This document shows positions 6,693 through 14,603 of a DNA stretch of 14,603 bases, one piece after another; positions within the stretch are counted from its first letter, which is position 1; each line of letters starts with the position of its first letter. The translations under genes were made by a program, and so were the position numbers. A model generated the notes under the pieces. The model searched no databases. It was given only the letters and a program-made list of their open reading frames with translations, and was not told the DNA's origin. The DNA is from an uncultured Paracoccaceae bacterium (GTDB lineage: Bacteria > Pseudomonadota > Alphaproteobacteria > Rhodobacterales > Rhodobacteraceae). The stretch is from positions 1-14,603 of the forward strand of contig CALCPC010000323.1 of assembly GCA_937900975.1 (NCBI GenBank), read 5' to 3'.

Positions 6693-9600
6693 AGGCTCTT
6701 CGGGCAGCTGAACTGGGTCAGCGCGGGCAGGTTGAACGGGTTGAAGGCGGAGCCAAGGCGCATGTCGACGATCCAAATCCGCCCGCCAATGTTGAAGGTC
6801 ACGCGTTTTGAATTGGCCTCGGACCGGTCGCGCACCGCCGCGCTTTTCAAAAGCCGGAACCAGCCCCACGGCCCCTCTCGCGAAAGCACGCTTTCCACCG
6901 TGTTGGAGGGCGGCGCAAACGTGACGCGGGCGAAACCGACATCGCCGGGCCAGCGGAACGCCTTTGGCACATTGTCGTCAGAGGCCGTGGTGTCCGTCAG
7001 GCTTTGCCCGTCGATGTCGAGCGAGGCGCTGGTCAGCCCGGGCGCGAGCGCGAAGGGCGTGATCTCAAACGGGACCGAAGGCGCGTTGCCGCCCGCAAAG
7101 AACGTGTCGCGGATCTGCGCCGCGTATTCAAACTGACGCAAAACGGCGTCAGAGCTCCCAAGCTCTGCCTGATTGCCGGTTTTCCAGGTCCAGGGCCGCG
7201 TACTGGTGTTGACATAGCGCAGCAGATTGTCGGTGAAGAACTTGTCGATCAGCCCCCCAGGCGCAAAGGCACGGGCGAAATCCTGCATGGTGACATCCTG
7301 CCTGGATTGCGCCACGAAAGGGTAGCGGCCGTCGAGCGCAGTCGAGCAAAACGGGGCCACCTGCGCCTGCCAGCGGGCGCTGACCTGCGCACGCGTCCCC
7401 TCGGCCGTGATGCCAGAGGAGCCGGCCGAAATCTGTTGCGACCACCGTTTCAGGGGGCCCTGAAGGCGGGAGACAGCCTCCTGAAACCGGCCGAGGGCCG
7501 AACCCTCCCCATCGGGGGAGGCGAGCGCGCTGGAGTTCAGCGACAGGCGGTTCAGCTCTCGGTAGACCTCCTGCAGTTGGCCAACGATCCCGTCGAGCTG
7601 GCTTGGCGCGCCCTCTTCGCTGGCCACAAGTTGCTGGAGCCAGGCGAAGCGGTCCTCGACATATTCGCCGGGCTCCTCGGGCTCCGCGTCCCCGCCAGGG
7701 TTGGACCGGCGCAGCGTCTGCAAAAACACTTGCGACCGACGGCCGCGGACCTCGCGCAGCGCCTCGTCGGTCAGTGCCGCCCCACCCTCCGCAGCCGCAG
7801 CACCGGCCAGCGCGGTGCGGTCTTCGGTCAGCCGGGTTTCGTCAGCGATGGCCTCTAGAATGTTTTTGATGGGCGAGGTGGGGCCGGAAAGGACATTCGT
7901 CACCTCCACCGCATGGCTGAGGCTTTGCAGCGGCGCGATATCGATATCGCCAAGTATCGTGTCGAACTGCTCGACATAATCGTTGTAGTAAAGCCCCAGC
8001 ACATCGCGGCTCATCCGCGCGAGCGCCTCCTCCGATTGCTCGGCCGCGCCATAGTCGCCGAGAACCCAGCTCTCGCTTTGGACACGCGTGGCAACGCCAA
8101 GCGCTTCGTTCAGAAAGACGTCGTGAAATCCGTCATAGGTGTAGATCCCGGAGATCCCCTCTGACAGCGGTTTGCCGGAGGAGCGGGTCAGCACGCGGCT
8201 GACAGCCGGGCCACCGACATCGGTCAGCCGCCAGCTTGGCAAAGCATCCGCGGCAACGCTGGACAGGATCCCCTGATAGATCCGCTCAGCCAGCGGCAGT
8301 TCGATCAGGATGCCTTGGACCTGATCGATCAACGGGCCGTTCAGTTCCACTTTCGACATCGGTTGCGACAACAACGCGGCCAGGTGCGTCTCAAGATCGG
8401 CGCGCAAGACGGCGCGGGCACCGCCGGGATAGGCCAGTTCCCAATCGAGCAACATCCAGTCGGTGACGAGGCCGGTATCGACCGAGGGCGCCTGGAGGCC
8501 GAGCGTAAGGTAGACCTTGAGTGCCTCGTAAAGAAAATCCGCCTCGCCGAGATTGGATTGGATCTGCTCTTCCAACCTCAAAATCAGGCGCGGCAGGAAA
8601 TGTTGGTTAAGGCTGGCGCGGTAGGCCTGCGCGGCGGTGGTTCCGATCACCTCCCCCTGATACAGACCGAAGCCCAGCGTCCAGGGCGCCTCAGGATCGG
8701 CGGCGACGGGGTTGCCGGGCAGATCGCGAAGCAGGTTCAGCGCCGGCACGATGCCTGGAAGATCGGTATCGCCAATCGGGTTGCCGGGGATCGCTGCGGC
8801 GGCGCTTTCGAAGGCTTCGACCTCGCTCGCGGCCTCTGCCACCAAAGCGCGGTTGCCAAGAAAGCTTTGCGCCCAAAGGCTGGTTAACGCGACGGCCATC
8901 AGCGCGGCTGCGGCGATGGCGCCGCGTGTCACCCAGCGGTAGCGTCGCTCTACCTTATCGTCCTGGGCGACGAGACCCGCCTCTGGGAAGACGACCTCGC
9001 GGAAAAGGCGCGTGATAAAGAAGGATTTGCCCGTGCCTTTGCCGGTGCCGATGGCCTGGCGGCCGATGCCGAAAGTACGCGCCATGCCCATCATCAGACG
9101 GTCGATGGGGGTGCCTTCTTGGGTGCCGGAGGTGAAGTAGACGCCGCGCAGCGGCAGCCGGTCTTCAAACCGGCTTTCCTGAAAGGTTTCGGCCAGGAAA
9201 TCGCGCGCCACCGCGCGCATGCTGGAAAGCTGCAGCGGAAAGCCCGCGATCAGGCTGCGGCGCGCGGCATCGCGTTCGCTTTGCATCCGCTCCAACGACT
9301 GCGCGTTCACCTGCGAGAGGAGGAGGCCAAACTCCTCATCAAAACGGCTCAGCGGCGCAGCCTCGTCTTGCAGCGCGCCAAGATCGAAGGTGAAGCCCCA
9401 GACCTGCTCCCGCTCCTCCTGGCTTAGGGGTTCGAAGAATTCCGAGAACCCGGCAATCAGATCGGCCTTGGTGAAAAGGACATAGATCGGGAAATGGATG
9501 CCAAGCTGTTCGCGCAGTTCCAGGATCCGGCGGCGGACGGCGCGCGCATGGCTCATCTGGGTTTCGCGATCCTGGTTCGACAGATCCGACAGCGAAATCG

Positions 9601-10252
9601 CAATCATCGCGCCGTTGATGGGCTTGCGGGTGCGGTATTTTTTCAAGATCCCAAGAAAGCCGAGCCAGGCCTTGTTGTCCGCTTCCGCATCGCTTTCCTG
9701 GGTGGTGTAGCGCCCGGCGGTGTCGATCAAAACCGCGTCATTGGTGAACCACCAGTCGCAGTTTCGGGTCCCACCGACGCCGCCGATTGCCTCCTTCGTG
9801 CCGCTGTCGGAAAGCGGAAACTTTAGGCCAGAGTTCACGATGGCCGTCGTTTTGCCCGCCCCAGGCGGCCCGATGATGACATACCAGGGCAATTCGTTCA
9901 GCTGACGCTGGCCGGTTTTCGATTTCCGCAACTGCGACAGCGCGGCGCGGAGCTTTGTCTTCAATTCGTCAAGCTCGACGCCGACCGCCTCCTCCGTCGG
10001 GTCGACGGCGACGATTTCTTGGGTCAGCGCACGTTCTTTGGCCCGGCGGCGCAGCGCGCGGATTGTCAGGAAGACGATGACGTTGAGCCACAGCGTAAAG
10101 AGCGCTGCCGCGCGCTCCCATATCTGGTCGAGCGGGCGCCAGTCGCCAAAGCCGATCAGTGGGCCGAGAAACCAGATGACCGCCGACAGGATCAGCGCGA
10201 CAAGACAGGTCAGAAAGGGTGTCGAGACCAGAAACCGAAGCACAGCGCGCAT
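6686..10252 (-). CDS. tssM: T6SS membrane subunit TssM (IcmF/VasK family)
   Basis: An inner-membrane protein of 1188 residues, normal for the family, that forms the trans-envelope channel with TssL. Two membrane helices near residues 11-32 and 49-65 form the N-terminal hairpin. A cytoplasmic NTPase-like domain follows: Walker A GPPGAGKT at 128-135, a Walker B-like strand VLIDTAG at 174-180 and TKAD at 261-264. Both nucleotide motifs look intact, unlike in some TssM proteins. GVYFTSGTQEG near 371-381 and SFFITRLF near 411-418 are family-conserved. A third helix at about 444-463 leads to the large periplasmic part. The C-terminal region (roughly 1060-1188) carries the beta-rich IcmF end domain. 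It starts one base after the tssL stop and overlaps tagF at its end. In systems with TssJ the lipoprotein binds this C-terminal region; no tssJ is seen here. Confidence 0.97.
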   Translation of the reverse strand: MRAVLRFLVSTPFLTCLVALILSAVIWFLGPLIGFGDWRPLDQIWERAAALFTLWLNVIVFLTIRALRRRAKERALTQEIVAVDPTEEAVGVELDELKTKLRAALSQLRKSKTGQRQLNELPWYVIIGPPGAGKTTAIVNSGLKFPLSDSGTKEAIGGVGGTRNCDWWFTNDAVLIDTAGRYTTQESDAEADNKAWLGFLGILKKYRTRKPINGAMIAISLSDLSNQDRETQMSHARAVRRRILELREQLGIHFPIYVLFTKADLIAGFSEFFEPLSQEEREQVWGFTFDLGALQDEAAPLSRFDEEFGLLLSQVNAQSLERMQSERDAARRSLIAGFPLQLSSMRAVARDFLAETFQESRFEDRLPLRGVYFTSGTQEGTPIDRLMMGMARTFGIGRQAIGTGKGTGKSFFITRLFREVVFPEAGLVAQDDKVERRYRWVTRGAIAAAALMAVALTSLWAQSFLGNRALVAEAASEVEAFESAAAAIPGNPIGDTDLPGIVPALNLLRDLPGNPVAADPEAPWTLGFGLYQGEVIGTTAAQAYRASLNQHFLPRLILRLEEQIQSNLGEADFLYEALKVYLTLGLQAPSVDTGLVTDWMLLDWELAYPGGARAVLRADLETHLAALLSQPMSKVELNGPLIDQVQGILIELPLAERIYQGILSSVAADALPSWRLTDVGGPAVSRVLTRSSGKPLSEGISGIYTYDGFHDVFLNEALGVATRVQSESWVLGDYGAAEQSEEALARMSRDVLGLYYNDYVEQFDTILGDIDIAPLQSLSHAVEVTNVLSGPTSPIKNILEAIADETRLTEDRTALAGAAAAEGGAALTDEALREVRGRRSQVFLQTLRRSNPGGDAEPEEPGEYVEDRFAWLQQLVASEEGAPSQLDGIVGQLQEVYRELNRLSLNSSALASPDGEGSALGRFQEAVSRLQGPLKRWSQQISAGSSGITAEGTRAQVSARWQAQVAPFCSTALDGRYPFVAQSRQDVTMQDFARAFAPGGLIDKFFTDNLLRYVNTSTRPWTWKTGNQAELGSSDAVLRQFEYAAQIRDTFFAGGNAPSVPFEITPFALAPGLTSASLDIDGQSLTDTTASDDNVPKAFRWPGDVGFARVTFAPPSNTVESVLSREGPWGWFRLLKSAAVRDRSEANSKRVTFNIGGRIWIVDMRLGSAFNPFNLPALTQFSCPKSLC

Positions 10253-10253
10253 C

Positions 10254-11654
10254 CTAAAGGCTTTCTTCCTTGACCAGGATCACTTCGATCCGGCGGTTTT
10301 TGGCGTGGCACTCCCGCGTGTTTTCGCGGCACAGCGGGTCTTTGAAGGCGCGGCCCTCGGCGGACATCCGCGCGGGATCCTCAAGGCTTTCCGTCATCTG
10401 AGCCATCACCGATTTCGCGCGCGCAAGGCTTAGCGCGGTGTTGTTGGGAAAGCGCGCGGTGCGGATGGGCACGGAATCAGAATGCCCCGCGACAATCACG
10501 GCCCCCGCCTGATCGTTGAGCGCGAAGGCAACGCGCTCTACGGGCACAAGGTATTTGTCCAACAGCGTGTCGGAGCCTGAGGCGAACATGCCGGTGCCGA
10601 CGATGCTGATGGAGATGGTGTTGCCCTCTTCCTCGATGGTGACGAGGCCGGCCTCCAACTCCTCGGTCAGGAACTCCTTCACCGCCTCCAGCCGCACGGC
10701 CTGAACCGGGGTCGGCGGCGGCGGGGGTGGCGGCGGCGCGCGGCGCAGAAGTTCCGGCGCGCGGCCATTATCAATCGCCGCCATCTGCCCCGTCAGCCGG
10801 TCGGTGTTGCCAGACAACGCATAGGACAAACCGAAAAAAGTCACGGACAGCAAGGCCGCCAACACCCCGCAGGTGATCCAGACCGGCAACCAGGCATTGC
10901 GCGGGCGGAAGGGCACAGCGGTGCCCTGCCAATGGGTCGACAGCGCAGGCTCCACCGCGCCGCGCTGGCGCCGGATTGTCTCGGCCAATCCCTGGCGGAT
11001 CGCGAGATGCTTGTCAGCGCCACCCTGTTCGACCCGAAGCCTGCCCTCAAACCCCAGGCTGAGGCACATGTAGACGAATTCCAAAAGCTCAAGATTGCGC
11101 GCGGGGTCCTGCTGCAGCCTTGCCAGAAGGTCGAAAAACCGGTCGCCGCCCACGGTTTCGCGGTGAAACGTGCCGACCATGGATTGCATAGCCCAGGAGC
11201 TTTCGCCGCCCCAGGGTGTGTTCAACACCACGTCGTCGATGGTCGCCGAGATCGCATAGCGCGCAACTTTCATCGCCTGCGGTTCAACACCGGCGTTGAT
11301 CGCGCGCCCCTCAAAGGCGCGGATTTCGCTGACCACGCTTTCGCGAAGCCGGTCGGGGTCCATATGTTGGGCGCGGTTGCGGATCCGGCTGATCAACGAG
11401 AACAGCGTAGCCGCACTTGCATTCAACCGGTTCATACCGGTCATTCCCAGCTCAATCGGGCTGTCGCTTGGCGGGGCGGCGACGGGCTGCGGCGCCGCGC
11501 CCTGCGGCAGGCCAAAAGCCCCGTCACCCGGCGGCGGAGCAGGCGTCGCCGGCGCAAAAGGCGCGCGTGCGGGCGGCGCGGCAATCGGTTGGGCGGGCTT
11601 GCGCCGCCCACCGGGATTGGGAACGATGATCGTGCGTTCGCTATCGTCGCTCAC
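10254..11654 (-). CDS. tssL: T6SS membrane subunit TssL (DotU/ImpK) with C-terminal OmpA-like domain
   Basis: Part of the TssL-TssM inner-membrane complex that docks the baseplate. Order: a disordered Pro/Ala-rich N-terminus (DSERTIIVPNPGGRR, then about 45 residues); the cytoplasmic DotU domain from about 65 to 245, including TPWGGESSW and the ELLEFVYMCLSLGFEGR motif; one membrane helix near 258-280; a periplasmic linker with eight consecutive prolines (10713-10736); and an OmpA-like peptidoglycan-binding domain with GHSDSVP, NNTALSLARA and NRRIEV. Thus this is the specialised TssL type with its own cell-wall anchor. I prefer the GTG at 11654 over the longest frame, which opens with a TTG at 11687 inside tssK: GAGAGG lies 5 nt before the GTG, and the short form gives 466 residues and no overlap. 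The stop lies one base before tssM. Confidence 0.96.
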   Translation of the reverse strand: MSDDSERTIIVPNPGGRRKPAQPIAAPPARAPFAPATPAPPPGDGAFGLPQGAAPQPVAAPPSDSPIELGMTGMNRLNASAATLFSLISRIRNRAQHMDPDRLRESVVSEIRAFEGRAINAGVEPQAMKVARYAISATIDDVVLNTPWGGESSWAMQSMVGTFHRETVGGDRFFDLLARLQQDPARNLELLEFVYMCLSLGFEGRLRVEQGGADKHLAIRQGLAETIRRQRGAVEPALSTHWQGTAVPFRPRNAWLPVWITCGVLAALLSVTFFGLSYALSGNTDRLTGQMAAIDNGRAPELLRRAPPPPPPPPTPVQAVRLEAVKEFLTEELEAGLVTIEEEGNTISISIVGTGMFASGSDTLLDKYLVPVERVAFALNDQAGAVIVAGHSDSVPIRTARFPNNTALSLARAKSVMAQMTESLEDPARMSAEGRAFKDPLCRENTRECHAKNRRIEVILVKEESL

Positions 11655-11659
11655 AGCAA

Positions 11660-11665
11660 CCTCTC
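11660..11665 (-). promoter_or_regulatory. Ribosome binding site deciding the tssL start
   Basis: GAGAGG directly follows the tssK TAA and lies 5 nt before the GTG at 11654. It supports GTG initiation and rules against the upstream TTG at 11687. Confidence 0.6.
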
Positions 11666-13006
11666 TTAGCTTTGGCGGATCGCCCAAAGCTCCATGTTCA
11701 GTCCGGGAAACTCCCCGGCGACGTGAAACGCGATCCCGCCCGAGGTCGTGATCCGCGACCAGTAGGCGCTGCTCGCGTCCAGTTCAAAGTACACCATCCC
11801 AGCGTGATAGGGAATTTGCCGCGGCGCCACCGGCATGCCCGCCAGACCGATCCCCGGCAGGGCAGAGTTGACCAGTTTGCGGATTTCCTCCACCGGGCCG
11901 ATCTTGGCCTGCGTGGGGAAGTGCCGGCGCACCGTCTCGGCCGGCACATCCGCCCGCACGGCGACAACGAATTGGGAGGTTCCCAGCAGTTTGCGGTCCG
12001 CGATAATGCCGACGCGCACGCCGTAGTTCCGCTCCTCCAACGGGATGGCGACGGCATTGGTTTCCAGCACCGACGACAGATATTGGCGCAGCACGCGCAT
12101 CACGGCCTGGAAGACCACCGTCAGATTGTCATGCTGATAGGCTGGAAACTCTGGCGCGGCCTTGTCGGAGGCCATGAAGGACGCAAGCTCCCCGCCGAGC
12201 GCGACAGACTGGCGATACGCCTCTTCCGGGTGGACGTTCTCAATGGTCAGCATGTGCCGGAAGAGCGGCAGCGCCCGGTTGACGCACATCAACAGCAAAA
12301 AATCGGAGATGTCGGCGACACCTTTGGCCGGCCCGACCTCCGTGAAGCGGCCCGAAAGCGCGGCCATCCGCGCGCCAAGCATGCCCTCAACCTCGCGCAG
12401 GAACCCCGACAGGGTTGGCGCAGCGCGGATATCGAGGCAGGAGGGGATAAAGCCGGTGTCCAGGATCACCTCCTTGTCCGCCCGCACCTCGATGATCCGG
12501 GCGATAGGGATAAGGAGGAGGTCGGAGAGGTCGTCGACATCGAAGGCAAAGCCCAGCCTCAGCTTGGCCGTGGCGACCGTCACCGGCCGGCGGGTTTTGC
12601 CCATCGTGTCGGTGATCTCAAGCTCTTCGGCGATATAACGGGTCGTGGGCAGGTTGCGGGTGGTCAGGTCGACCTCCTCCGCGCCCTGCCGGCGGGTCGG
12701 CACAGTCAGGTAGACGACGCAATCCTTGATCGTCTCCGGCACCTCCAACGCCGGCGGGTGCGCCTCCACCTCCGGCACGCGGAACACGGCACCATCGGGT
12801 GGCAGCCCATGCGCCGAACGGATCGCGAATTTGCCGAATTTCAGCATCTCGGTATCGATGTCGAGCGCTGAGACACCCCAAAGATAAGGCGCCGCGCGGC
12901 GGGCAAGCCCAGCAATCGATGCCTCGGTATAGCGGTCGGCTTGTTGGAAATGATGGGGCTGAATGAACAGCCCCTCGCTCCAAACGACTTTGCTGTCCCA
13001 GCTCAT
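11666..13006 (-). CDS. tssK: T6SS baseplate subunit TssK (ImpJ/VasE)
   Basis: A cytoplasmic protein of 446 residues, the normal family length. TssK trimers join the TssF-TssG wedge of the baseplate to the TssL-TssM membrane complex. The N-terminus carries the family hallmark, KVVWSEGLFIQPHHFQQADR at about residues 6-25, followed by the shell domain (YLWGVSALDID, FKFAIRS-like segment). The helical middle (about 190-310) and the C-terminal domain that binds the membrane complex (from about 320: NYGVRVGIIADRKLLGTSQF, PYHAGMVYFELD) are present. No membrane segment is seen. The ATG at 13006 is 28 bp after the tagH stop and has no strong ribosome site, so expression may depend partly on upstream translation. 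In several T6SS loci a tssJ lipoprotein gene sits just before tssK; here the spacing leaves no room for one. Confidence 0.97.
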   Translation of the reverse strand: MSWDSKVVWSEGLFIQPHHFQQADRYTEASIAGLARRAAPYLWGVSALDIDTEMLKFGKFAIRSAHGLPPDGAVFRVPEVEAHPPALEVPETIKDCVVYLTVPTRRQGAEEVDLTTRNLPTTRYIAEELEITDTMGKTRRPVTVATAKLRLGFAFDVDDLSDLLLIPIARIIEVRADKEVILDTGFIPSCLDIRAAPTLSGFLREVEGMLGARMAALSGRFTEVGPAKGVADISDFLLLMCVNRALPLFRHMLTIENVHPEEAYRQSVALGGELASFMASDKAAPEFPAYQHDNLTVVFQAVMRVLRQYLSSVLETNAVAIPLEERNYGVRVGIIADRKLLGTSQFVVAVRADVPAETVRRHFPTQAKIGPVEEIRKLVNSALPGIGLAGMPVAPRQIPYHAGMVYFELDASSAYWSRITTSGGIAFHVAGEFPGLNMELWAIRQS

Positions 13007-13034
13007 GAAGCGGTGACCGGGACGGGGGGCAGGC

Positions 13035-14603
13035 TCACTTCAAATTCTCCAACTGCTGTTGATAGGCTTTGGCGAACTCATTCTGGAAAAGATCCTGAAA
13101 ATCGTTCTCCGCCTGTTTTGAGATATCCGCATAGGCCTTTTCATAGATCTCCCAATATTGAGATTTCTTTGCTTTGAAAAAACCACCGCGGGCGCCGCCG
13201 CTTTCCTCTAGGCGCTGAACCAGCGTTTCGGGGTCAAGCCGGGCAAGCAGGCCCTTCAGCGCGGCTTGCATGCCGGTGCCCATCGCAACCTCATGCGCGC
13301 GGATGTCGTCAAGCGCCTCGGTGACGGCCTGTTCGGGGGGCATGTAGCCGCGCGCCGGCGGGCGAAGCAGGCTTTCGACGGCCTGATCCTCGGTGATCGA
13401 GAACTTAAGCGGGTTGTTGCCCTCGGCGCGGATGACGGTTTGGCTCATCCGAAACTCACCCTTGATGGCTGTGCGGCTCATCAGGATATCGCGGAGCCCC
13501 GCGATCATGATCCGGGGCAAACCGCCCATCCGGGAGAGCGCCTGATCAAGGTCGCCGGCGGCCTCCTTCTCGACACCGAGGGCGGCCAGAAACGCCGCCG
13601 CCGCATCCGAGGGCGGCGCGGCGGGTTGCGCGGCTTGGCGGGGCGGCGCCGCGGGTGTCGGCGGGGCGGCGAAAGGTGGGGGTGCGGGCGCTGCATTGGC
13701 GGGGGAAGCGTCGCCGCTGAGATCGGTGCGCGGAGCGTCGCGCCCCGCGCCGGATTGCGCGGCCTGCCGGCCCAAATCCCCGCCCGGGGCTTGGCTGTCG
13801 AGACCAGGTCCTGACGTCTCGCCCGTCAGACCGGGCCCGGGCGTCTGCCCCCCGAGACCGGGCGCGGCGGCCGAACCGTCAAAAGCGGGATCGACGCCCT
13901 GACCGGGGCGCGTGGGCTGGCCGCCGAAAACGCGGCCTGCGCTCGGATCGTCCCCGATCGGGCGCAGCGCGGCACCCGGCGGGGGCGCGGTTGGGGGAGG
14001 CGCGGTGGGCGGCGGCGCGGATACGCCGGGGGTGGATGGCGCGTTGGGCAGCGCCTCGGGGATCGGCTCCGCCAGCGGCGCCAAAGGGTCGGGCGGGCCA
14101 TCCGCCGCCGGCGGGGGTGTTGAGACCGGCGCCGGGCCGGGCGCCAGGAAATCGGCATCCCAATCCTCGGGGATCAGTTCCTGGCGCTTGGCCGGCATGG
14201 CGAAATCGTCCAGCGGGCTTGACGGCGGACCGCTGGCCTGGGGCTGCGCGGCGGGGAAGGGATCGAGCGGACCAAGAAGGTCGCCATCGCCGAAACCGGG
14301 ACCCTCCAAGGGCCCACCAGCGCGGGAAGCCCCCCCGAGCGCGGGGCTCGACCCAAGCGGGCCGAGAAGATCGTCATCCGCATCGTCGGGGATCAGCGGC
14401 CCACCGCCCGCGGGGGGCCCCAAAAGATCGTCGAGCAAATCGCCACCGCCCGGCATATCCTCCCCCAAAGGAGGCGGAATATCGTCAAGCGGGCTCGGCT
14501 GCGGCACACCGGCCTGCGGCGTCTGCGTGACGGAGGGGTGCGACAGATCGATCAGCAGCTCATAGGGCCCCACCGACAGGATGTCGCCGTCGTTGATCGC
14601 CAC
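13035..14603 (-). CDS. tagH: FHA-domain T6SS scaffold protein TagH/Fha (ImpI family), N-terminus cut off by window edge
   Basis: The frame is open to the right edge; 522 residues are visible. They begin inside the forkhead-associated (FHA) phosphopeptide-binding domain: only its last strands (INDGDILSVGPYELLI) are present, so the phosphothreonine-contacting loops lie beyond the window. A long low-complexity Pro/Gly/Ala linker follows, from about visible residue 22 to 335, with internal repeats listed separately. The C-terminal TagH domain from about 336 is typical: FLAALGVEK, MIAGLRDILMSRTAIKGEFR, NNPLKFS near 396-402, Ala/Glu-rich helices with AHEVAMGTGMQAAL, YWEIYEKAY and a final DFQDLFQNEFAKAY. 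Fha proteins are phosphorylated by PpkA and dephosphorylated by PppA, and they promote T6SS assembly; in Agrobacterium TagF binds Fha. Both pppA and tagF are in this operon. The first visible codon is GTG at the edge and is not a real start. Confidence 0.93.
   Translation of the reverse strand: MAINDGDILSVGPYELLIDLSHPSVTQTPQAGVPQPSPLDDIPPPLGEDMPGGGDLLDDLLGPPAGGGPLIPDDADDDLLGPLGSSPALGGASRAGGPLEGPGFGDGDLLGPLDPFPAAQPQASGPPSSPLDDFAMPAKRQELIPEDWDADFLAPGPAPVSTPPPAADGPPDPLAPLAEPIPEALPNAPSTPGVSAPPPTAPPPTAPPPGAALRPIGDDPSAGRVFGGQPTRPGQGVDPAFDGSAAAPGLGGQTPGPGLTGETSGPGLDSQAPGGDLGRQAAQSGAGRDAPRTDLSGDASPANAAPAPPPFAAPPTPAAPPRQAAQPAAPPSDAAAAFLAALGVEKEAAGDLDQALSRMGGLPRIMIAGLRDILMSRTAIKGEFRMSQTVIRAEGNNPLKFSITEDQAVESLLRPPARGYMPPEQAVTEALDDIRAHEVAMGTGMQAALKGLLARLDPETLVQRLEESGGARGGFFKAKKSQYWEIYEKAYADISKQAENDFQDLFQNEFAKAYQQQLENLK
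13764..13865 (-). repeat. Degenerate Gly/Pro-rich tandem repeat in the TagH linker
   Basis: Visible residues 247-280 contain successive units of about 9-10 residues: PGLGGQT, PGPGLTGET, SGPGLDSQA, PGGDLGRQA. The DNA also repeats (GGGCCCGGGCGTCTG-like stretches on the plus strand). It looks like a recent expansion in a disordered linker. Confidence 0.5.
14136..14441 (-). repeat. Acidic DLLGPL-type repeats in the TagH linker
   Basis: Within the tagH linker a short acidic-hydrophobic motif recurs: DLLDDLLGP (visible residues 55-63), DDDLLGPL (76-83), DGDLLGPL (106-113) and a diverged DADFLAPG (149-156). SPLDD also occurs at 37-41 and 129-133. Spacing is about 25-45 residues with Gly/Pro-rich filler. 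These stand out as likely short binding motifs in a disordered chain; the partner is unknown. Confidence 0.6.

Noticed and set aside
6693..6869. Longer N-terminus for tagF
   Set aside because: The extra 59 residues come from reading tssM out of frame and do not resemble TagF; the family homology starts at about 6692.
11655..11687. TTG start for tssL inside tssK
   Set aside because: A GTG at 11654 has a well-placed ribosome site and gives the expected N-terminus.
11672..12871. 399-codon plus-strand open frame
   Set aside because: Antisense shadow of tssK; its His/Arg/Gly-rich translation matches no family.

Overview
The window looks like chromosomal DNA of a GC-rich alphaproteobacterium, most likely of the Rhodobacterales/Roseobacter type. 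That placement is an inference from base composition, the homogentisate genes, and a type VI secretion (T6SS) locus with no TssJ gene in its usual place but with TagF and PppA. No rRNA or species-level marker is present. Every gene I can support lies on the minus strand, so the window reads biologically from right to left.

Right part (14603 down to 5299): a compact T6SS gene block in the order tagH (FHA scaffold, 5' end cut off by the window) - tssK (baseplate) - tssL (membrane anchor with its own OmpA-like peptidoglycan-binding domain) - tssM (IcmF-type inner-membrane ATPase-fold protein) - tagF - pppA (PP2C phosphatase). Gaps are 28 bp or less, or the genes overlap, which indicates one operon. 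TssK, TssL and TssM connect baseplate and cell envelope. TagH, TagF and PppA are regulators of the threonine-phosphorylation switch. The partner kinase (PpkA) and the tail, sheath and ClpV genes are not in the window and presumably lie beyond the right edge.

Middle (5298 to 4210): about 1.1 kb in which I find no convincing gene. It holds an 85-bp inverted-repeat element with 15-nt arms just after pppA, a plus-strand terminator-like hairpin with no gene in front of it, and a run of nine G.

Left part (4209 down to 1): hmgA (homogentisate 1,2-dioxygenase) and fahA (fumarylacetoacetase) catalyse the ring-opening and final hydrolysis steps of phenylalanine/tyrosine breakdown. Between them lies a 93-codon open frame joined by ATGA overlaps at both ends; its codon-position composition argues against it being a normal gene. 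After a 437-bp gene-free gap comes the first 292 codons of a CocE/NonD (peptidase S15-type) serine hydrolase, cut off by the left edge.

I see no CRISPR array, tRNA, rRNA, insertion sequence or phage gene. The most unusual items are the structured inverted repeat and orphan terminator in the gap, the doubly overlapping frame between hmgA and fahA, and the repeat-rich linker of TagH.
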